This document shows positions 43,801 through 51,730 of a stretch of DNA of 64,000 nt, piece by piece (within the stretch, counting starts at the first letter, position 1; every line of letters starts with the position of its first letter). Below the pieces are notes generated by a model. That model worked only from the letters and a program-made list of their open reading frames with translations. It had not been told where the DNA came from and searched no databases. Where the stretch lies: assembly GCF_023073915.1 (NCBI RefSeq), contig NZ_JADPKK010000017.1, forward strand, positions 62,001 to 126,000, in the 5' to 3' direction. Source of the DNA: Bradyrhizobium sp. 149. GTDB taxonomy: Bacteria; Pseudomonadota; Alphaproteobacteria; Rhizobiales; Xanthobacteraceae. The translations under genes and the position numbers were made by a program.

Positions 43801-46800
43801 AACGCCTCGATCGAGACGGCATCTTTCTCCGGTCTGTCGACGCGGCGGATCGAGGTCGATCCAAAGGTGGCACGATTCGACGTTACGCTCGAACTGGTCG
43901 AGGCCGACGGACGTTTCACCGGCTTCTTCGAATACGCCACCGATCTATTCGACGCGGCGACGATCGAGGGCATGGCCGCTCAGTTCAAGACCCTGCTTAA
44001 ATCCGTCATCGCCGATCCGGAGCAGCGCATCTCGCACCTGCCACTCCTGACCGAGGCCGAACGCCGGCAGCTGCTGGCGAAGGGCCGGGGTGTGCCGGCC
44101 AATTTCACTACGCGCGGCAATTTGAGCGAACGTTTCGACCGCCAAGCCAAGAAGACGCCGAACGCGATCGCGGTGTCGGACGGCCGCGCATCCCTGACCT
44201 ATCGCGAGCTGGCGCGCCGCAGCCAGGCAGCCGCGCGCTGGCTGACCCGGGAAGGCGTCGGCGCCGAGGCCGTGGTCGCCTTGCTTGCGGAGCGCGGGCC
44301 CGACCTGCTCGCCGCGATGATCGCCGTGCAACGCGTGGGCGCTGCCTTCCTCAATCTCGATCCCGACCAGCCGCCGGCACGGCTCGCAACCATCCTCGGA
44401 TCGAGCTGCGCCCGCGTGTTGCTGACCGGACGCGCGCAGTCATCCATCGTCGAGAGGCTGCGCGAACCGCTGGCCGAGCGCATCCGAATGGCCGAGCTCG
44501 AAGACGCGATCGCGCCAGGGGTGACCAAGCCGGCTCGCGCGGCGCGGCGCGCGGCTTCGAGCCTTGCCTATCTCGTCTATACCTCCGGCTCCTCCGGCGC
44601 GCCGAAGGGCGTCATGATCGAGCAGCGCGGACTTTCGAACCATCTGGCGTCGCTCATCTCCGAGTTGCACCTCTCGGCCAGGGACGTGATCGCGCAGACC
44701 GCGCCGCAGAGTTTTGTCATCTCGGTGTGGCAGTTCCTCGCAGGGCCCATGGTCGGCGCGCGCGTCCATGTCTGCGGCAGCGCGATCGTGCGGGACCCGA
44801 TTTTGCTCGCGCGGGAGATCGAGCGCGAGGGCATCACGGTACTCGAGATCGTCCCATCGCTGCTGCGCGTGATCCTCGATCGCATGGACGAGGCACAGGT
44901 CCGACGCGCCTTTGCGAGGCTGCGCCTTCTGATCTCGACGGGCGAGCCGCTGCCCATCGATCTCTGCAAGTCCTGGTTCGCCCTCTGTCCGAAAGTGCCG
45001 CTGATCAATGCCTATGGTGCGTCGGAATGTTCCGACGACGTTTCGCTGCTTCGCTTGACCAGGGCGCCGGCGACCACGACGGGCAATGTCCCTGTCGGCG
45101 CGCCGCTGGCGAACACGCAGCTCTACGTGCTGGACGCAAGCCTGCAGCCGCAGCCGGTCGGCGTGACCGGCGAGCTCTGCATCGGCGGCGCCGGTGTAGG
45201 CCGCGGCTATGTCAACGATCCCGTGCAGAACCGGCAGCGCTTCCTGCCCGATCCGTTCTCGCGCCAGGCCGGCAGTCGGCTGTACCGGACCGGCGACCTC
45301 GCCCGCCGGCGTGCCGACGGCACGATCGAATGCCTCGGTCGCGCCGACCATCAGGTCAAGGTCCGCGGCTACCGAATCGAGCTCAAGGAGATCGAGAACG
45401 CGCTTGCCGACCATCCCAGTGTGCGCGCCGGCATCGTCGAACCGCGCCGCGAAGCAAGCGGCGATGTCAGGCTGATTGCCCATATCGTCGCAAGATCCGG
45501 CAGTTGCAGCAGCGCCAGCGAGCTGCGCGACTTCCTGAAGAGCCGACTGCCGGGCCATGCCATCCCGTCCGCGTTCCTGTTCCTGGACCAGGTGCCGCTC
45601 AATGCCCATGGCAAAATCGACCGGAGCGCGCTGCTGGCGCCGGCGCAGCAGGAAACCTCCGGACCGGATGCGACTGTGCCGGCGCGGCGCTTCACCGAAA
45701 AGGTGCTGTCCGACATCTGGATCGACCTGCTGAAGGTCGAGAGCCTCGGCGTCACCGACAATTTCTTCGACCTCGGCGGCCATTCGCTGCTGGCGGGCCA
45801 AGTCATGGCGGGCGTCGCCCGGGCGCTTGGCGTGTCGCTGCCGATCAAGACGATCTTCGAAGCACCGACGATCGACGAGCTTGCCCGGCGGGTCGACGAG
45901 GCCGTGGCGGCAAAGCCGCGCAAGCCGGCCGCAAGATTGACTGGAGCGAGCCTGGTCGAAAGCGGCCCTCCCACACTCTCCATCGCGCAGGACCAGATGC
46001 TGCGGATCGAGCAGAATCTTCCGGATCTGCCGCTGTTCAACCTGCCTTTCGCCTTCCGTCTTCAGGGACCGCTCAATCTGGCCGCCTTGGCGCAGGCGGT
46101 CGACGACGTCGTACGCCGGCACGAATCGCTCCGGACCCATTTCGGCTGGAGCGGTGAGGAGGCCACCAGCCACATCGCCGCGCCCGGCACCTTTGGACGT
46201 GTCCTTGGCCGTGTCCTGACCGTCGAGACGATCGGCGACGGTCAGCCCCACAACAACAAGCGGCGCAAGGCGCTGGAGCTCCGAAAGATCGATCTCCTGG
46301 TCGAACAGGAGACCTATGCCCCGATCGACACCACGCGCGCGCCGCTGCTGCGCGCCCGGCTGTTGCGGCTCCACGACGGCGATCATGTGTTGCTGCTGAC
46401 GCTACACCATGCCGTCGTCGACGGCTGGTCGATCGGCGTGCTGTTCGAGGAACTGTCCAACCGCTATGCGGCGCTGGCCGGATTTCCGTCGGTGCCGCTG
46501 CCGAAGCTGCCGCCTGCCTTTTCGGACGTCGCGCGCTGGCAGCGCTGGTGGTGCGGCACCGATGCCGCCCGCCGCCAGGCGGCCGACTGGACGGAGAATT
46601 TGCGCGGGGCGGCACCCGCTTTCGGCGGCGAATCAAGCCCCGGCGCGTCCACGGGGCACCATCCGGTCAGCCTCGAGCGTGAGCTGATCGGCCGGCTCAC
46701 GGCTTTTGCCGGCCAGCACAATTGCACGCTGTTCATGTGCCTGCTGACCGGTCTGAAAGCCCTGCTGCTGGCGCAGACCGGCCGCAACGACATCTCGGTT

Positions 46801-47328
46801 GCCACCGCCATGGCCAATCGCGCCCAGCCGGACACTGACCGGATCGTCGGCCCCTTCGAGAATACGGTGATCGTTCGCACCAAAATCACGCCGGAGCTGT
46901 CGTTCGTCCAGGCCATGGCCCGGGTCCGCCAGAGTGTGCTTGACGCGCATGCGCGCCAGGAGCTGCCGTTCAACATCCTCGCCGACCATCTGGAGCAGGA
47001 GGGATTAAATCCAGCCTCGCTGCTCCAAGTCTATTTCACCCTGCAAAATCCGCTGCGCCAGCCGCTCGATCTCCCTGACCTCACCACAAGGTCGATCGGC
47101 AACATCGCGCGCGAAGGCCAGCCGGTGCTGCCGATCGACCAGACCTGGCTGTCGCTGATGCTCAAGGAGCGGCCGACCGGAATCACCGGCTCATGCAAAT
47201 ACAAGAGCGAGCTGCTCGACGGCGTTACGGTCGGCCAGTGGATGGAGGATCTAGTCGCGCTGCTCGGGGCCGCCCTCGCCCAACCCAACGCGCCGCTCGG
47301 CCGATTGCTCAATCGCAGGGCGGCATGA
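40867..47328 (+). CDS. Nonribosomal peptide synthetase, A-T-C-A-T-C
   Basis: A 2153-residue NRPS starting at TTG with AAGGGAACGGA upstream. Module 1: acyl-CoA-ligase-like adenylation domain (LTSGTAARPK near residue 185, YGMTEAASQI), carrier Ser570 in GADSLAV. Then condensation domain HHLVTDG (H759-G765), adenylation domain 2 (YTSGSSGAPKG from 1238), carrier Ser1640 in GGHSL, and a terminal condensation domain HHAVVDG (1847-1853). No thioesterase or reductase follows, so release may be by the last C domain onto a free amine or alcohol. The A2 pocket has Val1284 where Asp235 (GrsA numbering) normally binds the amino group. Product unknown. Confidence 0.93.
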   Translation: MSDATLPAPQGSASATAETKIFAHIGGLLEFHARKTPEAPALLAPGRPVLNYRGISDRTQDLVRTLRGLGIAPADRIAVALPRGADSALALIAIASSCACVPVNPDLTADELQRYFSELKLTALVTRADTNSASRDVAKALDIAVIDFVPGPQDDLGGCTFAGPAVGPASSSGASRGDDDAFVLLTSGTAARPKMVPLTHRNVCLSAYNAGRVLSLASHDRLLNVLPLFHAHGLISGLLTALAAGSSVICTDGFDASSFFGWMRQLQPTWYTAVPTIHRALLTAAEASPDLARSSSLRVIRSASASLAPTILDGLEATFGVPVLETYGMTEAASQIAANAFELRKIGSVGRAAGPEIAIMDETGRALASGEHGEIMLRGRNMSRGYYNDEAATQAAFRNGWFRTGDLGYLDDDGYLFIVGRIKDVINRGGQKISPLEVEEVLLSHPAVLEAGVFAVPHQKLGENVAAVVVLRPNSEATSDQLRQFARKRLAAYKVPSLIRSVATLPKGASGKVKRNALAQLIATKGGGEEEEAPLPRNALETQLAGIWANLLELPQVRSDHDVFALGADSLAVTQMRSRLRDLLNVDFSFEDIFDCATASALAARVETATRHRETMLPAWRKAAEADTPLSFQQQRMYVLSRLDPTRYNYNVVEVALLKGQVDVAALSAALAAVSARHEALRSVFVEREGEPAQLVLQSPPRFERIKLKPCPTDKWTAVVRREALRLAQYPFDLAHEAPLKVTLLSFDKSSHALVVNVHHLVTDGWSQRLFWEELAAHYSAARKNDVAALPSTAFQYRDFALWQQNWAQTPAAKEQLDYWRAQLDGVTTLPLRTDRPRPEVWSGHGARRYLEFSRTLSADLRALSQNRGVTPFMTLLAVFQCLLFRHTGHEDVATGSLIANRNQIESERLIGLFANTLILRNDFGGDPNFSDMLRRVRQVTLDAYRNQDLPIEEVLRTLQIARRGDGNPLFRIMFILQNASIETASFSGLSTRRIEVDPKVARFDVTLELVEADGRFTGFFEYATDLFDAATIEGMAAQFKTLLKSVIADPEQRISHLPLLTEAERRQLLAKGRGVPANFTTRGNLSERFDRQAKKTPNAIAVSDGRASLTYRELARRSQAAARWLTREGVGAEAVVALLAERGPDLLAAMIAVQRVGAAFLNLDPDQPPARLATILGSSCARVLLTGRAQSSIVERLREPLAERIRMAELEDAIAPGVTKPARAARRAASSLAYLVYTSGSSGAPKGVMIEQRGLSNHLASLISELHLSARDVIAQTAPQSFVISVWQFLAGPMVGARVHVCGSAIVRDPILLAREIEREGITVLEIVPSLLRVILDRMDEAQVRRAFARLRLLISTGEPLPIDLCKSWFALCPKVPLINAYGASECSDDVSLLRLTRAPATTTGNVPVGAPLANTQLYVLDASLQPQPVGVTGELCIGGAGVGRGYVNDPVQNRQRFLPDPFSRQAGSRLYRTGDLARRRADGTIECLGRADHQVKVRGYRIELKEIENALADHPSVRAGIVEPRREASGDVRLIAHIVARSGSCSSASELRDFLKSRLPGHAIPSAFLFLDQVPLNAHGKIDRSALLAPAQQETSGPDATVPARRFTEKVLSDIWIDLLKVESLGVTDNFFDLGGHSLLAGQVMAGVARALGVSLPIKTIFEAPTIDELARRVDEAVAAKPRKPAARLTGASLVESGPPTLSIAQDQMLRIEQNLPDLPLFNLPFAFRLQGPLNLAALAQAVDDVVRRHESLRTHFGWSGEEATSHIAAPGTFGRVLGRVLTVETIGDGQPHNNKRRKALELRKIDLLVEQETYAPIDTTRAPLLRARLLRLHDGDHVLLLTLHHAVVDGWSIGVLFEELSNRYAALAGFPSVPLPKLPPAFSDVARWQRWWCGTDAARRQAADWTENLRGAAPAFGGESSPGASTGHHPVSLERELIGRLTAFAGQHNCTLFMCLLTGLKALLLAQTGRNDISVATAMANRAQPDTDRIVGPFENTVIVRTKITPELSFVQAMARVRQSVLDAHARQELPFNILADHLEQEGLNPASLLQVYFTLQNPLRQPLDLPDLTTRSIGNIAREGQPVLPIDQTWLSLMLKERPTGITGSCKYKSELLDGVTVGQWMEDLVALLGAALAQPNAPLGRLLNRRAA

Positions 47329-47470
47329 CGGGTCCTAAAGCACGGGCGAATACGGGTTCACTCGTCAAAGCTGTGAATGACCAAGTTGCATCTTGATTAT
47401 TCGGCGCCATCGCGCAAGATTATTCTCGCGTTTTGATTTGGACGAGTATTTTCAACCGGGGGAGTACGTT

Positions 47471-47641
47471 ATGGGTTTCATCAAATTTACGAAGGGCACC
47501 TCGTTGAGCGACAAGGACCGCAAGGCCCTGCAGAAGCTGCTCGGCGCCGAGAAGAAGAAGCTGCAGTCCGCGCTGAAGGACGTCGACGCCAGCATTTCGA
47601 TGCTGGGCGGATCCAAGAAGGCCAAGAAGAAGAAGAAGTAA
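47471..47641 (+). CDS. Small Lys-rich protein (56 residues) after the NRPS gene
   Basis: A 56-residue basic protein: a short start (MGFIKFTKGTSLSDKDRKAL), an amphipathic helix and an oligo-Lys tail (SKKAKKKKK). GGGGGAG lies before the ATG. It is 142 bp after the NRPS gene and 243 bp before the PPTase gene, all on the plus strand. No family is recognised. Possible roles are nucleic-acid binding, a small chaperone-like factor, or a substrate peptide of the neighbouring enzymes; none is supported by a motif. A TTGATT-N19-GATTAT pair at 47393-47423 could be its own promoter. Confidence 0.6.
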   Translation: MGFIKFTKGTSLSDKDRKALQKLLGAEKKKLQSALKDVDASISMLGGSKKAKKKKK

Positions 47642-47884
47642 GACTCGTCGGTCGGGACGCCGCACGAATCTTCAGGCTTCTGTTTTCGGGCTTCAATTTT
47701 CAGATTTAGCCGCTCGCCTGCGAGTTGGGTCTCGCACAAGCTTGCGCCCGTAAACCGGCCAGCAATCGACAAGGATTCGCCCGAGTGGACCGCTAGAAGC
47801 GGTCCGCTCAGTTGATTCTTGCTCAGTTGATTCTTCCGTCACGGCAGGGGATTTGGCCTCCGCCTGACGCCATGGGCCCAATTG

Positions 47885-48616
47885 ATGACAGACGACAGAA
47901 TTGAACTGTTTGTCGGACTGATCGAGACTTTTGACGCGGCGGCTGCGATCGATACGTGCCGGCGCCTGCTCTCGGTCGACGAACGGGTACGCGCCGACCG
48001 CTTCAAGTTCGAGCGGCACCAGCGGCAATATATTTTCGCGCATGCGATGTTGCGCCTGGCGCTCTCGCACGTCGCGCCCAATGTCGCACCCACCGACTGG
48101 TCATTTGCGGCCGGCCGCTACGGGCGGCCGTTTGTCGCAGCGCCCATGACTTCAACCGCGCTGCATTTCAGCCTGTCCCATGCCGACGGTTGCGTTGCCT
48201 GCGTCGTATCCAGGCACGAAGCCGTCGGCGTCGACGTCGAGACCGTGTCGCGTCGGGTGGCGCCGCTGTCGACCGCGCTTCGGTTCTTCGCGCCGGAAGA
48301 GGTCGAAACGCTGCGCGGGCTGCCGGAGCCCGCCGCGATCGAGCGCTTCTTCGACTACTGGACGCTGAAAGAGGCCTATCTGAAGGCCAGGGGTTTCGGC
48401 CTCAATTTGCCGCTCGACGCCTTCGCGATGCAGGTGTCGCGCGAGGCTATCGAGATCAGCTTCAAGCCCGATATCGCCGACGATCCGCAAGGTTGGCGAT
48501 TCCAGCTATTCTCGCCGTCACCCTCGCATCGTCTCGCGATTGCCGACGGCTCCCGCGCCACCGGCGGCCTTCCCATCACCCGCAATGCATGGCCGCTGCA
48601 GGAGGCGGCTGAATGA
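47885..48616 (+). CDS. 4'-phosphopantetheinyl transferase, Sfp type
   Basis: A 243-residue PPTase that moves phosphopantetheine from CoA to carrier-protein serines, here most likely Ser570 and Ser1640 of the NRPS. Motifs: RADRFKFERHQRQYIFAHAM, the P1b-like HFSLSHADG, GVDVE and the FFDYWTLKEAYLKARG motif with W-x-x-KE-x-x-x-K, which defines Sfp-type enzymes. ATG at 47885; an overlapping TTG at 47882 is in the same frame. Its stop overlaps the monooxygenase ATG (ATGA, 48613-48616), so the two are translationally coupled. Co-location with the NRPS implies a dedicated pathway. Confidence 0.93.
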   Translation: MTDDRIELFVGLIETFDAAAAIDTCRRLLSVDERVRADRFKFERHQRQYIFAHAMLRLALSHVAPNVAPTDWSFAAGRYGRPFVAAPMTSTALHFSLSHADGCVACVVSRHEAVGVDVETVSRRVAPLSTALRFFAPEEVETLRGLPEPAAIERFFDYWTLKEAYLKARGFGLNLPLDAFAMQVSREAIEISFKPDIADDPQGWRFQLFSPSPSHRLAIADGSRATGGLPITRNAWPLQEAAE

Positions 48617-49593
48617 CGCCGCCGCGGCTGCGCGTCTTTCCTGCAATTTCGCGCAACCGCGATCCCAAGAAATATGTCGGCGAGTTGATGCGGGTGGCGC
48701 AGTTCGCCGACCGCAACGGCTTCGAAGGCATCCTGCTGTTCGAAGGCAACGACGTGTTCGTCGAGCCCTGGGCGATGGCCCAGCACATCATTGCGGAGAC
48801 GACGCGGAGTTCGCCGCTGATCGCGGTCAATCCGGTCTACATGCACCCGTTCACGGCGGCAAAATTCGTCTCGTCCTTTGCGCAGCTTCACGGCCGCAAG
48901 GTCTATCTCAACATGATCACGGGGACGGCAGTCAGCGATCTGCAGGGGCTGGGGGATGAGCAGTCGCATGCCGACCGCTATGTCCGGCTCGGCGAATTCG
49001 TCGCGCTGATGCGCCAGCTGCTGGCAAGCCCGCGGCCGACGACTTTCGCGGGCCGGTTCTACCGCGCAAGCAACCTGCAACTGCGGCCACGCCTGGCGCC
49101 GGAGCTGATGCCGGAATTCCTGGTCGCGGGCCAGTCCGAGCCGGCACGGCGCGTGGCGAAGGAGACCGGCTGCATCAAGATGCAGATGCTGCCGCCCGAT
49201 CTGGACCGCGGCCTCGATGCATCAGGCCTGAATTTCGGCATCTTTGCCCGCGAGGGACGCGACGAAGCCCGGCAAGCGGCGAAGGCACGTTTCCGCGATA
49301 ACGCCGACGATCGCGAGCTGCTCGCGCTCACTGTGGAAAATAGCGACTCCGTGTGGAAGCGGCGACTATATGAGGGCCAGAGCGGCGAGCTCGCGGACAA
49401 TGGCTATTGGCTGCTGCCATTCCTGACCTTCCAGGCCGACTGCCCCTATCTCGTCGGCAGTTACGCGGAGATCGGCGCAAAGCTGAAGGAGTTTGCGGCG
49501 AAGGGGCTGACCACGGTCATGCTCGACATGGTCGCAGACGAGACCGAGATGCAGCACGTCTGCAAGGCGCTCGCGGCGAGCGGGTTGTTTTGA
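48613..49593 (+). CDS. LLM-class flavin-dependent oxidoreductase (luciferase-like monooxygenase)
   Basis: A 326-residue TIM-barrel flavin enzyme of the bacterial luciferase family: LRVFPAISRNRDPKKYVGEL, FADRNGFEGILLFEGND, IAVNPVYMHPFTAAKFVSSF and HADRYVRLGEFVALMRQLL. Alkanal- and alkanesulfonate-type members use reduced FMN and oxygen for hydroxylation or Baeyer-Villiger steps. In biosynthetic clusters such enzymes tailor the peptide on the NRPS. Coupled by an ATGA overlap to the PPTase, therefore probably part of the same pathway. Specificity cannot be inferred. Confidence 0.9.
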   Translation: MTPPRLRVFPAISRNRDPKKYVGELMRVAQFADRNGFEGILLFEGNDVFVEPWAMAQHIIAETTRSSPLIAVNPVYMHPFTAAKFVSSFAQLHGRKVYLNMITGTAVSDLQGLGDEQSHADRYVRLGEFVALMRQLLASPRPTTFAGRFYRASNLQLRPRLAPELMPEFLVAGQSEPARRVAKETGCIKMQMLPPDLDRGLDASGLNFGIFAREGRDEARQAAKARFRDNADDRELLALTVENSDSVWKRRLYEGQSGELADNGYWLLPFLTFQADCPYLVGSYAEIGAKLKEFAAKGLTTVMLDMVADETEMQHVCKALAASGLF

Positions 49594-49635
49594 AGTCGCT
49601 ATTTTTTCTCCCGTTCTTAGAGGGAGAAGCCAACA

Positions 49636-50661
49636 TCACCGCGCCTCTTCGAATCCCGCCAGCACGGAGGTCAGGTTCGCCCCCAGAATATCCGAGAGAT
49701 AACCGCCCTCCTGCACGAACACGGTCGGCAGGCCCATCCTCGCGATGGCCTGACCGATGCGGCGGAAGCCCGGCGTGGTGACGGCGAGGCCCTTCAGCGG
49801 GTCGTGCTCGGAGGCGTCGAGGCCGAGCGCGATGACGAGGGCACCGGGCGCAAAGGATTCGATCGCCTTGCGCGCAACGTCCATCGCCTGAATGTAGCCG
49901 TCGTCGCCGGTGCCGATCGCCAGGGGGATGTTGAGGTTGGCGCCGAGGCCAAGGCCTTCGCCGCGCTCATGCGCGTAGCCCCACACGTAAGGATAATACG
50001 CGACGGGATCGGCGTGGATCGACACCGTGTAGACGTCCGGTCGGGTGTAGAAGATGCCTTGCGTGCCGTTGCCATGATGGACGTCGACGTCGAGGATCAC
50101 GACACGCTCGTGCCTCTGCCGCAGATGCGCTGCCGCGATCGCGCTGTTATTGAGGAAGCAGAAGCCGCCGGCCATGTCGCGATAGGCGTGATGGCCGGGC
50201 GGGCGGCAGAGCGCATAGGTCGCATCCTCGCCGTCCATCACCATCTGTGCCGCCGTGACCGCAACGTCGGTCGCAGCGCAGGCCGCGGCCCAGGTGCCGG
50301 GGCCGATCGGCGCCGCGGTATCGGCGGTGTGCCAGCCGAGCTTGCCGATGATATGGGTGGGATAGGTCGCGGCGTGGCGCACTGGATGGATGTTGCCGAT
50401 CATCTCCGGACCGGAATCGCCGAGCGCGCTCCAGGCCTCCCAGGCTTCACTCAGGAACGACAGATATTCCGGGCTGTGAATGCGCGCGCGGGGCCCTTGT
50501 CCGAATGTGGTCGGCTCGACCAGCTGATGCCTGCCGTCCTTCAACCCTTTGAGCAGGCGGTCGGCACGTTCGGGCTGCTCGGTGGTGCGCTTGACGACAC
50601 CGCGAACCAGGAAGAATTGCGGATCGTGGCTGCGATGCAGTTCGGTATGGACGGCTTTCAC
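49636..50661 (-). CDS. Histone deacetylase-family protein, probable acetylpolyamine amidohydrolase
   Basis: A 341-residue Zn hydrolase of the HDAC superfamily (class II-like). It has RPPGHHA (His pair), VVILDVDVHHGNGTQGIFY (metal Asp and His) and LGLDASEHDPLKG with the second metal Asp. Bacterial members deacetylate N-acetylputrescine, -cadaverine or -spermidine. GTG start at 50661 with a weak GGAGTG. The nearby amine-catabolism genes (56240-63327) suit a role in freeing amines from acetylated forms, which is inference. Convergent with the monooxygenase gene, 42 bp away. Confidence 0.88.
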   Translation of the reverse strand: MKAVHTELHRSHDPQFFLVRGVVKRTTEQPERADRLLKGLKDGRHQLVEPTTFGQGPRARIHSPEYLSFLSEAWEAWSALGDSGPEMIGNIHPVRHAATYPTHIIGKLGWHTADTAAPIGPGTWAAACAATDVAVTAAQMVMDGEDATYALCRPPGHHAYRDMAGGFCFLNNSAIAAAHLRQRHERVVILDVDVHHGNGTQGIFYTRPDVYTVSIHADPVAYYPYVWGYAHERGEGLGLGANLNIPLAIGTGDDGYIQAMDVARKAIESFAPGALVIALGLDASEHDPLKGLAVTTPGFRRIGQAIARMGLPTVFVQEGGYLSDILGANLTSVLAGFEEAR

Positions 50662-50791
50662 TCAAACACTCCGTGATCGCGTGCTATTTGACGGCCACGG
50701 ATGTCTTGATCTCCGCAGCGGCGAGATGCAAGCAAGAAGAATGCCGACTCTGCCGCGGCGCCCTGCGCCGGGAGTAGATCGCCGGTTAATC

Positions 50792-51730
50792 TCAGCAGCG
50801 CCCGCGCTGGAGGCAGTGCTCGCGGCCCGGACGATCGGTGCGGAAGGACTCGACGAAGCCGCCCTGACGCTGGGTGACGAATATCGTCTTGCCGTCGCTG
50901 CCGCCGAAGGCGAGGTTGGTCGGCTCCTTGCCCCTCAGCGCGATCTCCCGCTCGACCGCTCCATTGGCCTTCATCACCGTGATCGTACCCTTGAGGATGC
51001 GCGCGACATAGAGGCGGCCGGCCATGTCGGTGCGCAGACCGTCGACGGTGTCGGGCTGAAACGCCTTGACGAGTTTTGGACTGGTGAGCTCGCTGCCGGC
51101 GATGGTGTAGGACCAGATCTGGCCGCTGCTGGATTCCCCGACATAAAGCGTCTTGTCGTCAGGGCTGAGATCGATGCCGTTGGTGGTACCCATCGCGCGC
51201 GGTGCCGACATGACCTGTCCCTGCACCGTTCCGTCGGCTGCCTTCGCGATGCGCCAGATGTGGCCTTCGCGACCTTTCCAGTTCGGATCACTTGCGTAGA
51301 TCGTGCCGTCGCGACCGATGGTGATGTCGTTGGGCTGGTTCATCTCGTCGGAGTGAAACCAGATGGCGGGCTCGGTCGCGCCTTTCGGGATCGCGAAGAT
51401 GTTGTGCTTCTTGTAATCGGCAATGAACATGGTGCCGTCGCGGGCGAAGCGAATGGCGTTGCCGACGCTTCCCTCGGGCAGCGCCGTGAAGGGCTCGGAC
51501 GCCGCGCCGCCGACAGGCAGCTTGCCGATGGTGCCGGGCTTGCCGAAATTGACGACGAAGAGATTGCCATCGAGATCGGCGGCCGGGCCTTCGATGCCAA
51601 ACGTGTATTCGCCTGATGGCGTCACCTGCACGCTTTCGAACAGTTTCGTTTCTGCTCGGCCTGGCGCGATCGCAAGGACGAGAACAACGCTACTGCACAG
51701 GCACCAGAAATTCCTGCCGGATGTAATAGC
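50792..51730 (-). CDS. SMP-30/gluconolactonase-like beta-propeller protein, exported
   Basis: A 312-residue protein with an N-terminal hydrophobic export signal (FWCLCSSVVLVLAIAPGRA) and propeller blades with the SMP-30/LRE pattern: IEGPAADLDGNLFVVNF, QPNDITIGRDGTIYASDP and NGIDLSPDDKTLYVGESSSG. Glu, Asn and Asp on these loops bind the divalent metal. It should hydrolyse a lactone in the periplasm. Its start overlaps the 3' end of the haem-c protein gene by 41 bp, implying linked translation and a joint job: the dehydrogenase could yield a lactone that this enzyme opens. A little before the 50661 gene, 130 bp show no gene. Confidence 0.83.
   Translation of the reverse strand, partial: AITSGRNFWCLCSSVVLVLAIAPGRAETKLFESVQVTPSGEYTFGIEGPAADLDGNLFVVNFGKPGTIGKLPVGGAASEPFTALPEGSVGNAIRFARDGTMFIADYKKHNIFAIPKGATEPAIWFHSDEMNQPNDITIGRDGTIYASDPNWKGREGHIWRIAKAADGTVQGQVMSAPRAMGTTNGIDLSPDDKTLYVGESSSGQIWSYTIAGSELTSPKLVKAFQPDTVDGLRTDMAGRLYVARILKGTITVMKANGAVEREIALRGKEPTNLAFGGSDGKTIFVTQRQGGFVESFRTDRPGREHCLQRGRC

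Noticed and set aside
44440..46386. Long minus-strand frame (648 codons) inside the NRPS gene
   Set aside because: Antisense shadow of clearly conserved NRPS domains; the composition is Arg/Asp-rich with no motif.
49606..49628. TTCTCCC...GGGAGAA hairpin as a terminator of the monooxygenase gene
   Set aside because: The T-run stands before the stem on the plus strand and no T-run follows it in either direction, so it is not a canonical terminator.
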